Under the pieces are notes generated by a model. It saw nothing but the letters and a program-made list of their open reading frames with translations, ran no database searches and was not told the origin of the DNA. Below are positions 5,522 to 13,810 of a stretch of DNA of 28,126 bases, one piece after another; the first letter of the stretch is position 1; each line of letters starts with the position of its first letter. The stretch is from an uncultured Oscillibacter sp. (GTDB taxonomy: Bacteria > Bacillota > Clostridia > Oscillospirales > Oscillospiraceae), in contig NZ_URDP01000026.1 in the NCBI RefSeq assembly GCF_900546705.1, positions 1 to 28,126 of the forward strand. The letters run 5' to 3'. Position numbers and translations under genes: made by a program.

Positions 5522-6411
5522 GCTTCGTTTCCTTTCTGCGTCTGGCTCTTTTCGATCCGCAGCAGGGCCAGTGCCTCCAGCAGATCGTTCAGGTCGTCCA
5601 GACCATAGTATTCCAATTCAATGCGGCCTTTTTTACGGCCATTTATAATCTTTACTCCCCGCCCGAGGCGGGAGCTCAGATCCCTCTGCGCCTCAGCAGT
5701 GTAATCCACACCGGAGGGCGGTTTAGGCTTGGGTTTTTCCTGTGCACTGAGCCGCTTGACCAGCGCCTCTGTCTGCCGAACAGACAGCCCACCGGCCACA
5801 ATGGCCGCCGCTGCGCTTTCCTGGGTATCGGCAGGAAGGGGGAGCAGTGCCCGGGCATGTCCGGCGGAGAGCTTTCCCTCCTCCACCAGCTTTCGGACGG
5901 ATGGCGTCAGTCCCAGCAGCCGCAGGGCGTTGGCTACGGCGCTGCGGGATTTGCCCACCCGCTGGGCGGCCTCTTCCTGCGTCATGTGGTACGTCTCAAT
6001 CAAAGACTGAAATCCGGCGGCCTCTTCCATGGGGTTGAGGTCTTCCCGCTGTAGGTTTTCGATCATAGCCAGTTCTGCGGCCTTTCGATCGTCTGCCTCC
6101 ATGACAATGACAGGCACTTCGCTCAGTCCTGCCATGCGGGCAGCCCGCCACCGGCGTTCACCGGCGATGATCTGGTAATAGCCGGAGGCCAGCTTCCGGA
6201 CCGTCAAAGGCTGAATAATGCCGTGCTGGCGAATGGAGTCCGCCAGTTCCGCAAGGGAAGCCTCGTCAAAGGACTTGCGGGGCTGGGAAGAACAACTCTC
6301 CACCTGTGCAATGGGGAGGGAGAGGGCACCGGTGCTCTCCTCTTTCAAAACGTCGTCGCCCAGCAGGGCGCCGAGGCCCCGGCCGAGGCCGGAAGGCTTT
6401 TTGGATGCCAT
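5518..6411 (-). CDS. parB: Chromosome partitioning protein ParB/Spo0J
   Basis: A 297-aa CTP-dependent DNA clamp that loads at parS and spreads. The N-terminus GLGRGLGALLGDD (residues 8-20) is the Soj-interacting, ATPase-stimulating segment. The ParB/Srx domain follows with the CTP-binding GERRWRA motif (84-90) and ENLQREDLNPMEEA (about 119-132). The central helix-turn-helix region (EEAAQRVGKSRSAVANALRLLGL) recognises parS. The C-terminal part from about 235 (LSSRLGRGVKIINGRKKGRIELEYY) is the dimerisation domain. The start ATG at 6411 is preceded by AGGAG. It follows soj by 21 nt and overlaps the next gene. Two parS sites lie within 1 kb of the soj-parB unit. Confidence 0.97.
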   Translation of the reverse strand: MASKKPSGLGRGLGALLGDDVLKEESTGALSLPIAQVESCSSQPRKSFDEASLAELADSIRQHGIIQPLTVRKLASGYYQIIAGERRWRAARMAGLSEVPVIVMEADDRKAAELAMIENLQREDLNPMEEAAGFQSLIETYHMTQEEAAQRVGKSRSAVANALRLLGLTPSVRKLVEEGKLSAGHARALLPLPADTQESAAAAIVAGGLSVRQTEALVKRLSAQEKPKPKPPSGVDYTAEAQRDLSSRLGRGVKIINGRKKGRIELEYYGLDDLNDLLEALALLRIEKSQTQKGNEA

Positions 6412-6432
6412 GCAGATTCTCCTTTCAGGATA

Positions 6433-7191
6433 TCAGACGCTTTGCTTTTTCAAAAACTCTGCGGCCAAGGCCGTGTAAGCTTCTGCGCCCCGGGATGTAC
6501 GGTCATAAGCGGTAATGGGCTTGCCATGACTGGGGGCTTCACTGAGCCGTACGTTCCGGGGAATAACGGTGGCATAGACCTTGCCGGGGAAGTAGTGCTT
6601 GACTTCTTCTGCCACCTGGAGGGCCAGATTGGTGCGGCCGTCAAACATGGTCAGCAGTACACCTTCCAACTCCAGATCGGGATTCAGAGAACGGCGTACG
6701 ATGCGCACCGTGTTCATCAGATCGCTGAGTCCCTCCAGGGCAAAATATTCTCCCTGCACCGGCACCAAAATGGTGTCCGCAGCGCAAAGCGCATTGAGAG
6801 TCAGCAGTTCCAGGGAGGGGGGACAGTCAATCAGCATAAAATCATATTGTTCTTTGACCTGATTGAGCGCATCTTTCAAAAGAAATTCCCGGCGCTCCAT
6901 ACCGATCAGCTCAATGCCGGCGCCAGCCAATGCCTTATTGGAGGGCAGCACATCGCCGTATTTGGTATGTACCAGCGCGTCCTGGGTGGGCATTTCTCCA
7001 ATCAGCACTTCGTAGACTCCCTTGGAGACGGTCTTGTCCACGCCCATACCGGAGGTGGAGTTGGCCTGAGGGTCGAAATCGCAGAGCAGCACCCGCTTTC
7101 CCTGTTCCGTCAGGGCGGCGGCCAGGTTCACACAGGTTGTGGTTTTTCCCACACCGCCTTTTTGATTCACAATTGCAACGGTTTTTGCCAC
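6433..7191 (-). CDS. soj: Chromosome partitioning ATPase ParA/Soj
   Basis: A 252-aa ParA-family ATPase that binds DNA as an ATP dimer, works with ParB in origin segregation, and in Bacillus also regulates DnaA. It has the deviant Walker A KGGVGKTT (residues 11-18), CDFDPQANST (A' motif, about 38-47), MLIDCPPSLELLTLNAL (Walker B, about 118-134), and PRNVRLSEAPSHGKPI near 209, typical of Soj. The start is GTG (7189-7191), with AGTAGGTG just upstream and the conserved MAKTVAIVNQKGG directly after it. A strong promoter sits 59-87 nt upstream. It is the first gene of the soj-parB-membrane protein-(serS) unit. Confidence 0.97.
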   Translation of the reverse strand: MAKTVAIVNQKGGVGKTTTCVNLAAALTEQGKRVLLCDFDPQANSTSGMGVDKTVSKGVYEVLIGEMPTQDALVHTKYGDVLPSNKALAGAGIELIGMERREFLLKDALNQVKEQYDFMLIDCPPSLELLTLNALCAADTILVPVQGEYFALEGLSDLMNTVRIVRRSLNPDLELEGVLLTMFDGRTNLALQVAEEVKHYFPGKVYATVIPRNVRLSEAPSHGKPITAYDRTSRGAEAYTALAAEFLKKQSV

Positions 7192-7249
7192 CGGGGCACC
7201 TACTTTCCCTTAAGGATGTGTTTTTTCACTGTTTTTCAAACACCTTATT

Positions 7250-7278
7250 ATTATAGCAAGGTGTGAATGGGCTTGCAA
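7250..7278 (-). promoter_or_regulatory. SigA-type promoter of soj-parB
   Basis: TTGCAA (7273-7278), exactly 17 nt, and a perfect TATAAT (7250-7255) on the minus strand. Transcription should start near 7243, giving a leader of about 50 nt. parS site 2 lies about 35 bp upstream of the -35 box. Confidence 0.8.
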
Positions 7279-7300
7279 GGTCAAAACCACAAAAGAAATG

Positions 7301-7339
7301 AAAAAACCGGGAATGTTTCACGTGAAACATTCCCGGTTT
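7301..7339 (-). terminator. Intrinsic terminator of the dut-GH13 operon, built on a parS palindrome
   Basis: A perfect 36-bp palindrome (7304-7339) starts 4 nt after the GH13 stop. On the minus strand it ends in GGTTTTTTC, so the transcript would form a stem of about 16 bp followed by U's. The centre of the palindrome is a complete parS. The opposite strand lacks a good T-run, so termination should act mainly on minus-strand transcripts. Confidence 0.8.
7314..7329. other. parS site 2 (ParB binding site)
   Basis: Exact TGTTTCACGTGAAACA, identical to site 1. It is centred in a larger palindrome that also acts as a terminator, between the GH13 gene and the soj promoter, 123 bp upstream of the soj start codon. 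Confidence 0.95.
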
Positions 7340-7343
7340 ATGA

Positions 7344-9212
7344 TTACTCCAACAGCATACCCGTTCTGGGGGGAAGATGGAGCGGCAAAACGCCGCCTCC
7401 GGCCTGGTATACCCGTCCGGAAAGCAGGTCCAGCGCAGACTCCTCCGGCCAGGGAATACATACGTTGGCCGGAAGATCCGCCCGGTTCACCGCCACAACG
7501 GTCCGTTGGTTCTGCCAGCTGCGGGCATACACCAGCAGCGGCCCGGCAGTATAGAGATAGGAGATGGAACCACGCTGGAGAGAGATCCGCTGACGGCGGA
7601 GATGCCCCAGATTGGTAAACCAGGACTTGAGTGCCTGATCCTCTTTTCCCCAGGGATAGCCGCCCCGGTTAAACGGGTCCTCAAAGCCCTCCATCCCGGC
7701 CTCGTCTCCGTAATAGACCATGGGGGAGCCGGGAAAGGTGAACAACACCAGGGCAGCCAGCCGTACCAGTGCGGCGGCTCGGCTGCGCTGCTGGGGAGTC
7801 AGCCGATAGACCGCCCGCTCGTCCTTGGTCTGGGGCACCTGATCGGCACCCAGTACGGTCAGAATGCGGGGGGTGTCGTGGGTGCCCAGGAAGTTCATGG
7901 CAGAGTAGAAGGCAGCAGGGGGATAGTTTTCCCGCAGCGTCTCCATAGACTCCCGAAAATCATCGGCATTCCCGCCCTGCAAATAGGCAAGCAGCGCCGT
8001 GCGGAAGGGGTAGTTCATGACCCCGTGGAGCTCACTGCCCAGCAGGTAGTGACGCCGCTGGGAGTAAGCAATTTTGTTGCTGGCGTCCTCCCAGACCTCA
8101 CCGATGAGCACGGCGTCGGATTTGGTTTCCTCCACGGCAGCACGGATCTTTTCAATGAACCAGTCCGGCAGCTCGTCAGCCACATCCAGCCGCCAGCCTG
8201 CGGCACCGGCCCGAAGCCACCGGCGGATAATGGAGTCCTCTCCGTCAATAATATAGTTTACATAAGTCTGGCTCTCCTCACGGACTGCCGGCAGGGTCCG
8301 AATGCCCCACCAGGAGTCGTAATCATCGGGCCAGGGGTGGAAGGAGTACCAGTCGTAATAAGGGCTCTCCTTGCTCTGGGCGGCGCCTACTGTGGGATAA
8401 AAGCCGTCGGCATTGAAATAGAGGCTTTGGGAGCCGGTGTGATTGAAGACACCATCCAGTATGACCCGCATCCCGTGGCGGCCGGCCTCCTGGCACAGCT
8501 GCCGAAAGTCCTCCTCCGTGCCCAGCATGGGGTCGATCTTGCTGTAATCCGCCGTGTTGTAGCGGTGGTTGGAGGCTGACTCAAAAATCGGACACAGATA
8601 CAGGGTGGATACACCCATCCGGGCCAGTTCATCCAACTTGGAGGTGATGCCTGCCAGCTGTCCGCCGAAAAAGTTTCGGTTGCGGATTTCACCGTCCGGG
8701 TCCGGACGCCACTCCGGCACATCATCCCAGTGCTCCTGAATCCAGCGGTTTCCCACCAGTCCCTCCGGGTGAGGTTGGGTCAAACGGCAAAAACGATCTG
8801 GGAATATCTGGTATGTCACACCCTGGCCGAACCAGGCGGGGGTGCGGCTTTGCCGGTAGACGGTCAGCTGCCAGGGATCGGCAGGCGTGTCGCTGCGGTA
8901 TCCGGTCTTATCCAAAAAGCAGCCGGTGCCGTCGTCCCGCCAGAAGCGGAAGTGGTACCAGATCAGCTCCGGCGCGGCGGGCGCTACCACAGCGGCGGAG
9001 AAGTGCATACGCTCCGACGCACGGTCTGTCAGGGCCAGCTCCACAGTCTGCTGCCAGCCGGAAAACTCGTGGCGCAGAATGATGGAGCAGTGTGTGAACC
9101 CCTCGCTGGCCAGGGGACGGCAGTGGAAGCTGACCAGTGTGCCGCAGGTGACTGCGCCGAAGGGGTCCTTGCACAAAATACAGCGGGGATCAAACACAAA
9201 GGGCTCGCTCAT
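7344..9212 (-). CDS. Glycoside hydrolase family 13 (cyclomaltodextrinase/neopullulanase-like alpha-amylase)
   Basis: A 622-aa alpha-glucan hydrolase with no signal peptide, so probably cytoplasmic and acting on imported maltodextrins, cyclodextrins or stored glycogen. The first 120 or so residues resemble the N-terminal beta domain (CBM34-like) of neopullulanase-type enzymes. The catalytic barrel shows the four GH13 motifs: DGVFNHTG; GWRLDVADE with nucleophile Asp343; LIGEVWED with general acid Glu372; and FLGTHDTPR with Asp446. A C-terminal beta domain (about 530-622) follows. All three catalytic acids are intact. The ATG at 9210-9212 follows AAAGGAGG. It is the last gene of the mre/mrdA operon, 18 nt after PBP2, and is followed at once by a terminator. 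Exact substrate cannot be told from sequence. Confidence 0.92.
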   Translation of the reverse strand: MSEPFVFDPRCILCKDPFGAVTCGTLVSFHCRPLASEGFTHCSIILRHEFSGWQQTVELALTDRASERMHFSAAVVAPAAPELIWYHFRFWRDDGTGCFLDKTGYRSDTPADPWQLTVYRQSRTPAWFGQGVTYQIFPDRFCRLTQPHPEGLVGNRWIQEHWDDVPEWRPDPDGEIRNRNFFGGQLAGITSKLDELARMGVSTLYLCPIFESASNHRYNTADYSKIDPMLGTEEDFRQLCQEAGRHGMRVILDGVFNHTGSQSLYFNADGFYPTVGAAQSKESPYYDWYSFHPWPDDYDSWWGIRTLPAVREESQTYVNYIIDGEDSIIRRWLRAGAAGWRLDVADELPDWFIEKIRAAVEETKSDAVLIGEVWEDASNKIAYSQRRHYLLGSELHGVMNYPFRTALLAYLQGGNADDFRESMETLRENYPPAAFYSAMNFLGTHDTPRILTVLGADQVPQTKDERAVYRLTPQQRSRAAALVRLAALVLFTFPGSPMVYYGDEAGMEGFEDPFNRGGYPWGKEDQALKSWFTNLGHLRRQRISLQRGSISYLYTAGPLLVYARSWQNQRTVVAVNRADLPANVCIPWPEESALDLLSGRVYQAGGGVLPLHLPPRTGMLLE

Positions 9213-9230
9213 GGAAGCGGGGCCTCCTTT

Positions 9231-11306
9231 TTACTGAAGTAGCTGATTGTCGCCCACCACGGCAGTGCCGATCTCGTCGGCGGTAAAGTAGGCGTTGAGG
9301 ATCTTCACGGCGGTGGACGCCAGGGCGGCGCCGGCATTGCCGTGCTCAATGACGATAGCCAGGGCGATTTCAGGGTCATCGTAAGGGGCAAAGCAGACAA
9401 ACACACCGTTGTTGGTGGTGTCGCCGCCCAGCTGGGCGGTGCCGGTCTTGGCACCGGCGGTGACAACGCAGTTCTTAAAATAGGTATAAACCTGGCCGCC
9501 GGGCTGGGTGTAGCCCAGCATACCCTCTTTCACCGCCTGAAGAGTGGAGTCCTGCATGGAGACGATGTTGGTGGGCTCGGAATTGCCCACGGCCAGGACC
9601 TCCGTGTTGTCGTAGGACTTGACGGCTTTAAGCAGGTGAGGCTGACAGTGCTTGCCGCCGGAGACCAGGGTGGCAATGTAGTTGGCCATTTGCAGCGGGG
9701 TGTAGAGCTGGTTGCCCTGGCCGAAAGCGGCCCAGGGGGCCTGGTTCTCACCCGGGGGGTTCTCCGGCAGCTTGCCGGCTTTGTCACCGATCTCAATGCC
9801 GGTGTTCTGACCCAGACCAAAGGCGGTCAGATACTCCCGCAGGGTGTCCATGCCCATGCGGTAGCCCATGGTGGCAAAGTAGTAGTTGCAGGAGTTGGTG
9901 ATGGCGGTGGTGGCGTTCATCCAGCCGTGACCGGAGTGGTTCCAGCACCAAAGCCAGCTGTTGGGGTCGCCGGGGTAGTACCACTTGCCGGTGTCCTTGA
10001 TCTTCTCAGAGGTGGTGGTCACGCCGGATTCCAGAGCGGCCACGGCCACCAGGGGCTTGAGGGTGGAAGCGGGTACATAGGTACCCTGCGTGGCTCGGTT
10101 AAACAGGGGGTTGGCTGGATTTTCCAGAAGAGCGTTATAGTTCCGGCTGTAGTCGGCGGGGTCGTAGGTGGGGTAGGAGGCCATAGCCAGCACCTCGCCG
10201 GTGCCCACCTGGATTGCAACGGCGCCGGCACCCCGGGTCTCATCGCCGTCGTCGGCGTTCATGTCCGCCACTGCCTCGGCCAGGGCCTGCTCCACTGCCT
10301 GCTGCAGAGAAAGGTCAATGGTCAGCTCCACGGTATTGCCGGGCTGGGGGGCTTTTTCGTAGTATTCACCGGTGATCTTGCCGTCGGCGTTGGTGGAGAC
10401 AATGCGCTTGCCGTTGGTGCCCCGGAGGTACTGCTCGAAGGCGGCCTCCACGCCGAAGCGGCCGATGCGGTCGTTGCCGTTGTAGCCCTGTTCCTTCAAG
10501 TCAGCATATTCCTCCGCCCAGATGGGGGTGACCGCGCCCAAAACCTGGGCAGCGCAGGTGGTATTGTACTCCCGGACGGAGGAGGCGGTGATCTTGGCGC
10601 CGGCGTAGTCGCCGTCGTTGAGCAGGGAGATCATCTCTGTGTCGATGTCCTCCGCCATGGCATAGGCGGTCGTGCTCATCAGCTGCCGGATGGACAGCTC
10701 ATAGCGCACGCCGATGACGCTGCGGGTCTCATTGAGGCTGAAAGTGACGGGAACTTCATATTCCTGCCGCATCCGCTCCACCAGCGCGTGGGCGGAAAAG
10801 CCCCGGGAGGTCAGGTACTCGGCGGTGATGTCCTTGGCGTCCATGCTGTCTGGAATAATCTCCAGATATTCTCTCAAAAAGGTAGTAAAACGATTGCGTT
10901 GGGTCTCATTCAACTCGGTCAGAGAGGTGAAGGTGTAGGAAAAGGGCTCGGTCTTGGTGATGGGCAGATTGTCCACCCAGCTTACGCCCTGGTCCTGACA
11001 GAGCTGAATCAGCCGCAAAATGGCCTCGTTTTCGTCGTCATCTTTGTCCAGAGCGCTGGAGTCAAAGGTCAGATCGTAGGATGAGCGGCTGGAGGCCATC
11101 TCCCGGCCGTTGCGGTCGGTGATGACGCCCCGGGAGGCTTCCACGGTCTCCTCCTGGGTGATGGTGCGGATGGACTGGGCCAGGTAGTAGTCGTGCTGGT
11201 TGATCTGAATGTTATACAGTACGCCCAGATAGATCACCAGTGACAGCCCTAGAAAGGCCCCCAGCACATAAAGGCGGATGTTGTTTTGCGAATCTTTGTG
11301 CTCCAT
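9231..11306 (-). CDS. mrdA: Penicillin-binding protein 2 (elongasome peptidoglycan transpeptidase)
   Basis: A 691-aa class B PBP, anchored by one N-terminal transmembrane helix (about residues 11-30, LYVLGAFLGLSLVIYLGVLY), with the rest outside. It cross-links peptidoglycan during side-wall growth, together with MreC/MreD and RodA. The PBP dimerisation region starts with SRGVITDRNGREMASS (near residue 58). The transpeptidase domain has SxxK at Ser414-Lys417 (PASTLKPL), SxN at Ser472-Asn474 (TNSCNYYF) and KTG at 620-622 (AKTGTAQLGG), so it should be active. The ATG follows AAGGAG, which overlaps the mreD stop region. It sits between mreD and the GH13 gene; rodA is not nearby. Confidence 0.93.
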   Translation of the reverse strand: MEHKDSQNNIRLYVLGAFLGLSLVIYLGVLYNIQINQHDYYLAQSIRTITQEETVEASRGVITDRNGREMASSRSSYDLTFDSSALDKDDDENEAILRLIQLCQDQGVSWVDNLPITKTEPFSYTFTSLTELNETQRNRFTTFLREYLEIIPDSMDAKDITAEYLTSRGFSAHALVERMRQEYEVPVTFSLNETRSVIGVRYELSIRQLMSTTAYAMAEDIDTEMISLLNDGDYAGAKITASSVREYNTTCAAQVLGAVTPIWAEEYADLKEQGYNGNDRIGRFGVEAAFEQYLRGTNGKRIVSTNADGKITGEYYEKAPQPGNTVELTIDLSLQQAVEQALAEAVADMNADDGDETRGAGAVAIQVGTGEVLAMASYPTYDPADYSRNYNALLENPANPLFNRATQGTYVPASTLKPLVAVAALESGVTTTSEKIKDTGKWYYPGDPNSWLWCWNHSGHGWMNATTAITNSCNYYFATMGYRMGMDTLREYLTAFGLGQNTGIEIGDKAGKLPENPPGENQAPWAAFGQGNQLYTPLQMANYIATLVSGGKHCQPHLLKAVKSYDNTEVLAVGNSEPTNIVSMQDSTLQAVKEGMLGYTQPGGQVYTYFKNCVVTAGAKTGTAQLGGDTTNNGVFVCFAPYDDPEIALAIVIEHGNAGAALASTAVKILNAYFTADEIGTAVVGDNQLLQ

Positions 11307-11315
11307 GGGAACTCC

Positions 11316-11831
11316 TTAGTCATTTTTATGGGCTCTCCGGTGGACAGCCCGATAGAGCAGCGTTACGGGAATGGTCAAAAGAATCACGCTTACCAGCATT
11401 TCCCGGCCGGCCAGGACAGCGCCGACGGCCCAGGCGGTCTTGCCCCGGCTCCAGAGCAAAAAGCAGTGAAAAGCACCGGTGAACACAAAGGCCAGGGCGC
11501 CGGTTGCCAGGGAGCACAAAAAGCCCGCGCTCAGCCAGTTCTGGGAGATGAGGGAGGCGCAAAGCCCCACCAGGGGAAAGACCAGCGTGTAAAAGCAGGG
11601 AATGGCCTCCGGCAGCAGCAGGTCGCACACCACCCCTGCCGCCAGAGAAAAAATGGTGGCGCTGACCGGGGGCTCATAGGTGGACGCCACCGCCACCGCC
11701 ACCGGATAGATAAAGGGGATAACGCCCAGCAGCGTCAGCCGCTGGAGCAAAACAAACTGGACCAGAAAGCACAGCAAGGTAGCTGCGGCGTACAGGCTCC
11801 ATTTGAAGATCGTCTCGTTGCGGGCAAACAT
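11316..11831 (-). CDS. mreD: Rod shape-determining protein MreD
   Basis: A 171-aa protein made almost entirely of five to six hydrophobic helices with an arginine-rich C-terminal tail (RAVHRRAHKND). MreD is the integral membrane partner of MreC in the elongasome and helps activate RodA-PBP2. Sequence similarity in this family is low, so the call rests on size, topology and position between mreC and mrdA. The ATG is preceded by GGAGG 8 nt upstream; the mreC stop lies in the same 12-nt gap, suggesting coupling. Confidence 0.88.
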   Translation of the reverse strand: MFARNETIFKWSLYAAATLLCFLVQFVLLQRLTLLGVIPFIYPVAVAVASTYEPPVSATIFSLAAGVVCDLLLPEAIPCFYTLVFPLVGLCASLISQNWLSAGFLCSLATGALAFVFTGAFHCFLLWSRGKTAWAVGAVLAGREMLVSVILLTIPVTLLYRAVHRRAHKND

Positions 11832-11843
11832 GGCCGACCCTCC

Positions 11844-12683
11844 TCAGGTGACAATGTCGAAGGACTTGATGATAAAGACCTCCGTCAGTTCATCAAAATC
11901 CGCGGCGGGGGCAATGATGGCGTAGGAGGCGGCGCCGGAGTCGTCCTTCTGCACCTCCTCAATGGAGCCGATCACCAGGTCGGAGGGATAGTAGCCGCCA
12001 AGGCCCGACGTGACCACCAGGTCGCCGTTGAGCAGCTGGCAGCCGGCGGGCAGGTAATCCAGCCGCAGCCGGTTCTCGCCCATGAGGGCAAAGTCGCCCT
12101 GGGCAAGGCCCAGATCCCGGGTACGGAATACCTGAGCGCCCAGAGAGGTGTCCGTATCCACGATGGTCAGCACGGTGCACCAGTTGGTGCCCACCTCGCC
12201 CACCAGGCCCACCAGGTCGTTGGTGGCGGTGACCACGCAGTCGCCGCTCTCCACGCCGTGCATGGTGCCACGGTCCAGGGTGAGGGAGGAGGTCCAGTTG
12301 GTCACCGAGTGCTCCGTGACCATGGCGGACTCCAGCTCCAGTTTATATTTCTGCTCCCGCAGATTCAGCCGCTGGCGCAGCAGCTCGTTTTCCTGGCTGT
12401 CCTTTTCCGCCTGACGGGCGGCGGCCTCCAGCTGGGCGTTGCGCTTACGCAATGCGTCGTTTTCCTCCTGCAGGGCCTGGATATCGGCAAAATACGCCTG
12501 TTTCTCATTAAACCACCCGGCCACTGCGGTGTAGGCCGAGCGGAAAGGAGAGGTGATGATGCCGGCCACGTTGGTCAGAGGGGATGAGGTACTGGAAAAA
12601 TAGGACATCGCGGCAAGCGCCACAGCAATGACCGCTGCGGCAAACAATACCCACAGGCCGTGGTCCCTCAAAAAACGTTTCAA
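11844..12683 (-). CDS. mreC: Rod shape-determining protein MreC
   Basis: A 279-aa single-pass protein that scaffolds PBP2 outside the membrane. It has a TM helix near residues 9-28 (LWVLFAAAVIAVALAAMSYF), a coiled coil (about 65-110, FADIQALQEENDALRKRNAQ onward), and the beta-rich MreC domain with SSLTLDRGTMHGVESGDCVV and LVGLVGEVG, ending in TSGLGGYYPSDLVIGSIEEV. The start is TTG (12681-12683), with GGGAGGAG 4 nt upstream; no better ATG exists before the TM helix. It lies between maf and mreD. mreB, the usual upstream partner, is absent from this locus. Confidence 0.93.
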   Translation of the reverse strand: MKRFLRDHGLWVLFAAAVIAVALAAMSYFSSTSSPLTNVAGIITSPFRSAYTAVAGWFNEKQAYFADIQALQEENDALRKRNAQLEAAARQAEKDSQENELLRQRLNLREQKYKLELESAMVTEHSVTNWTSSLTLDRGTMHGVESGDCVVTATNDLVGLVGEVGTNWCTVLTIVDTDTSLGAQVFRTRDLGLAQGDFALMGENRLRLDYLPAGCQLLNGDLVVTSGLGGYYPSDLVIGSIEEVQKDDSGAASYAIIAPAADFDELTEVFIIKSFDIVT

Positions 12684-12701
12684 AGCAGCTCCTCCCAGTT
12701 G

Positions 12702-13280
12702 TCAGTGAAAAAATGTCATGCCGAAGGATGAGAGCATCCGGCTAAGGCGCAGAATGGGCAGGCCCATCACGTTGAAAAAGTCCCCCCGGATGCCCTCTAC
12801 CAAAAGGGCGCCCAGCCCCTGGATGCCGTAGGCGCCGGCCTTGTCCATGGGTTCGCCGGTGGCGATGTAGGCACGGAGCTCTTCCTCCGTGGCAGGGCGG
12901 AAGCAAACCTCCGTGGACTCCGCCTCCGTGAGAATGCGGCCGCCCTGGCGGACGGTGACGCCGGTGCAGACCGTGTGGTGGCGTCCCTGAAGGGCGGTGA
13001 GCATGGCCAGGGCGTCCGCTTCGTCCCTGGGCTTTCCCAGACGGCGGTCGTCCAGAAAGACCATGGTGTCGGCGGTAATGATGATCTCGTCCTCTGCACA
13101 GAGGGCAGCCGCCGCGTCGGACTTCTCCCGGGAAATGTAGGAGACTACCTCCTGCGGGCTCAGGCCCTGAGGAAATGTTTCCTTCGTATCGGGCACCCGC
13201 ACGTCAAAGTCCGTCAGGCCCATGCGGCGCAGAAGCTCCTGCCGACGGGGAGACCCGGAGGCCAAAACCAGTTTTGCCAT
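12702..13280 (-). CDS. maf: Maf nucleotide pyrophosphatase (dTTP/UTP type)
   Basis: A 192-aa house-cleaning enzyme that hydrolyses dTTP, UTP and modified pyrimidine nucleotides to the monophosphate. It starts with the Maf hallmark LASGSPRRQELLRRMG (residues 6-21), followed by SYISREKSDAA, the catalytic TADTMVFLDDRRLGKP segment (about 68-83) and DKAGAYGIQGLGA, which matches the YhdE subfamily. Overexpressed Maf blocks septation in Bacillus, and the gene commonly sits beside mreBCD, as here. The ATG has TAAGGAGG 7 nt upstream. It follows dut by 12 nt; dUTPase and Maf together suggest a nucleotide-sanitation pair. Confidence 0.94.
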   Translation of the reverse strand: MAKLVLASGSPRRQELLRRMGLTDFDVRVPDTKETFPQGLSPQEVVSYISREKSDAAAALCAEDEIIITADTMVFLDDRRLGKPRDEADALAMLTALQGRHHTVCTGVTVRQGGRILTEAESTEVCFRPATEEELRAYIATGEPMDKAGAYGIQGLGALLVEGIRGDFFNVMGLPILRLSRMLSSFGMTFFH

Positions 13281-13292
13281 ATGCGATCCTCC

Positions 13293-13724
13293 TTACACGC
13301 CGGTGGAGCCGAAGCCGCCACGGTCCGGACCATCCAGATGTTCCACAGTCGTAAAGTGCAGGGGCGGCTGGTGGCGCATAATGCGGAACTGGCAGATGCG
13401 GGCGTTTTTGGGAATGGACACGTCCCGGGTGGCGTAGACGGGCATGTGCCACTGGTCCCCGTCGCCCCGGTAGGAGTAGTCCACCACGCCCATGGAGTTG
13501 GTCTGCAAAATGCCGTAGTTTTTGAAGGTGGAGCTGCGGGGCACGATATGGGCCTCGTATCCCTCCGGCAGCGCCAGGGCCACCCCCAGAGGCAGCAGGC
13601 GGAACTCACCCGCCCGGAGCGTCACATCCTGGGCCAGATGCAGGTCAATCCAGTCGGACTTGCCCGCCACATAGCACAGGGGGTCCAGCCCCTCCACAAA
13701 GTATTTTACCTTGATCTCTTCCAT
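13293..13724 (-). CDS. dut: Deoxyuridine triphosphate nucleotidohydrolase (dUTPase)
   Basis: A 143-aa trimeric-type dUTPase that cleaves dUTP to dUMP and pyrophosphate, keeping uracil out of DNA and feeding dTMP synthesis. Five family motifs can be followed: WIDLHLAQD (motif 1), PRSSTFKNYG (2), TNSMGVVDYSYRGD (3), ARICQFRIM (4) and DRGGFGSTGV (5, the P-loop-like tail that closes over the substrate). The start is the ATG at 13722-13724, with TTTTGGAG 6 nt upstream; a TTG four codons further up overlaps that RBS and is rejected. It is the first gene of the dut-maf-mreCD-mrdA-GH13 run, behind an AT-rich promoter region. Confidence 0.93.
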   Translation of the reverse strand: MEEIKVKYFVEGLDPLCYVAGKSDWIDLHLAQDVTLRAGEFRLLPLGVALALPEGYEAHIVPRSSTFKNYGILQTNSMGVVDYSYRGDGDQWHMPVYATRDVSIPKNARICQFRIMRHQPPLHFTTVEHLDGPDRGGFGSTGV

Positions 13725-13735
13725 GTAAAACTCCA

Positions 13736-13810
13736 AAAAACGATAATATATCGTATAATCATATCAATATTATACTGTTTGTATTAAAACAATCTGAAAT
13801 TTGCGGGACT
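13736..13810 (-). promoter_or_regulatory. AT-rich promoter region before dut
   Basis: The 75 bp between the U32 gene and dut are strikingly AT-rich. On the minus strand they contain a perfect TATAAT (13772-13777), a TTGTTT upstream, and a short imperfect palindrome CGATATATTATCG (13741-13753). No ideally spaced -35/-10 pair stands out, so the exact promoter is not fixed. No terminator is seen for the U32 gene, so read-through into dut is likely. Confidence 0.45.
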
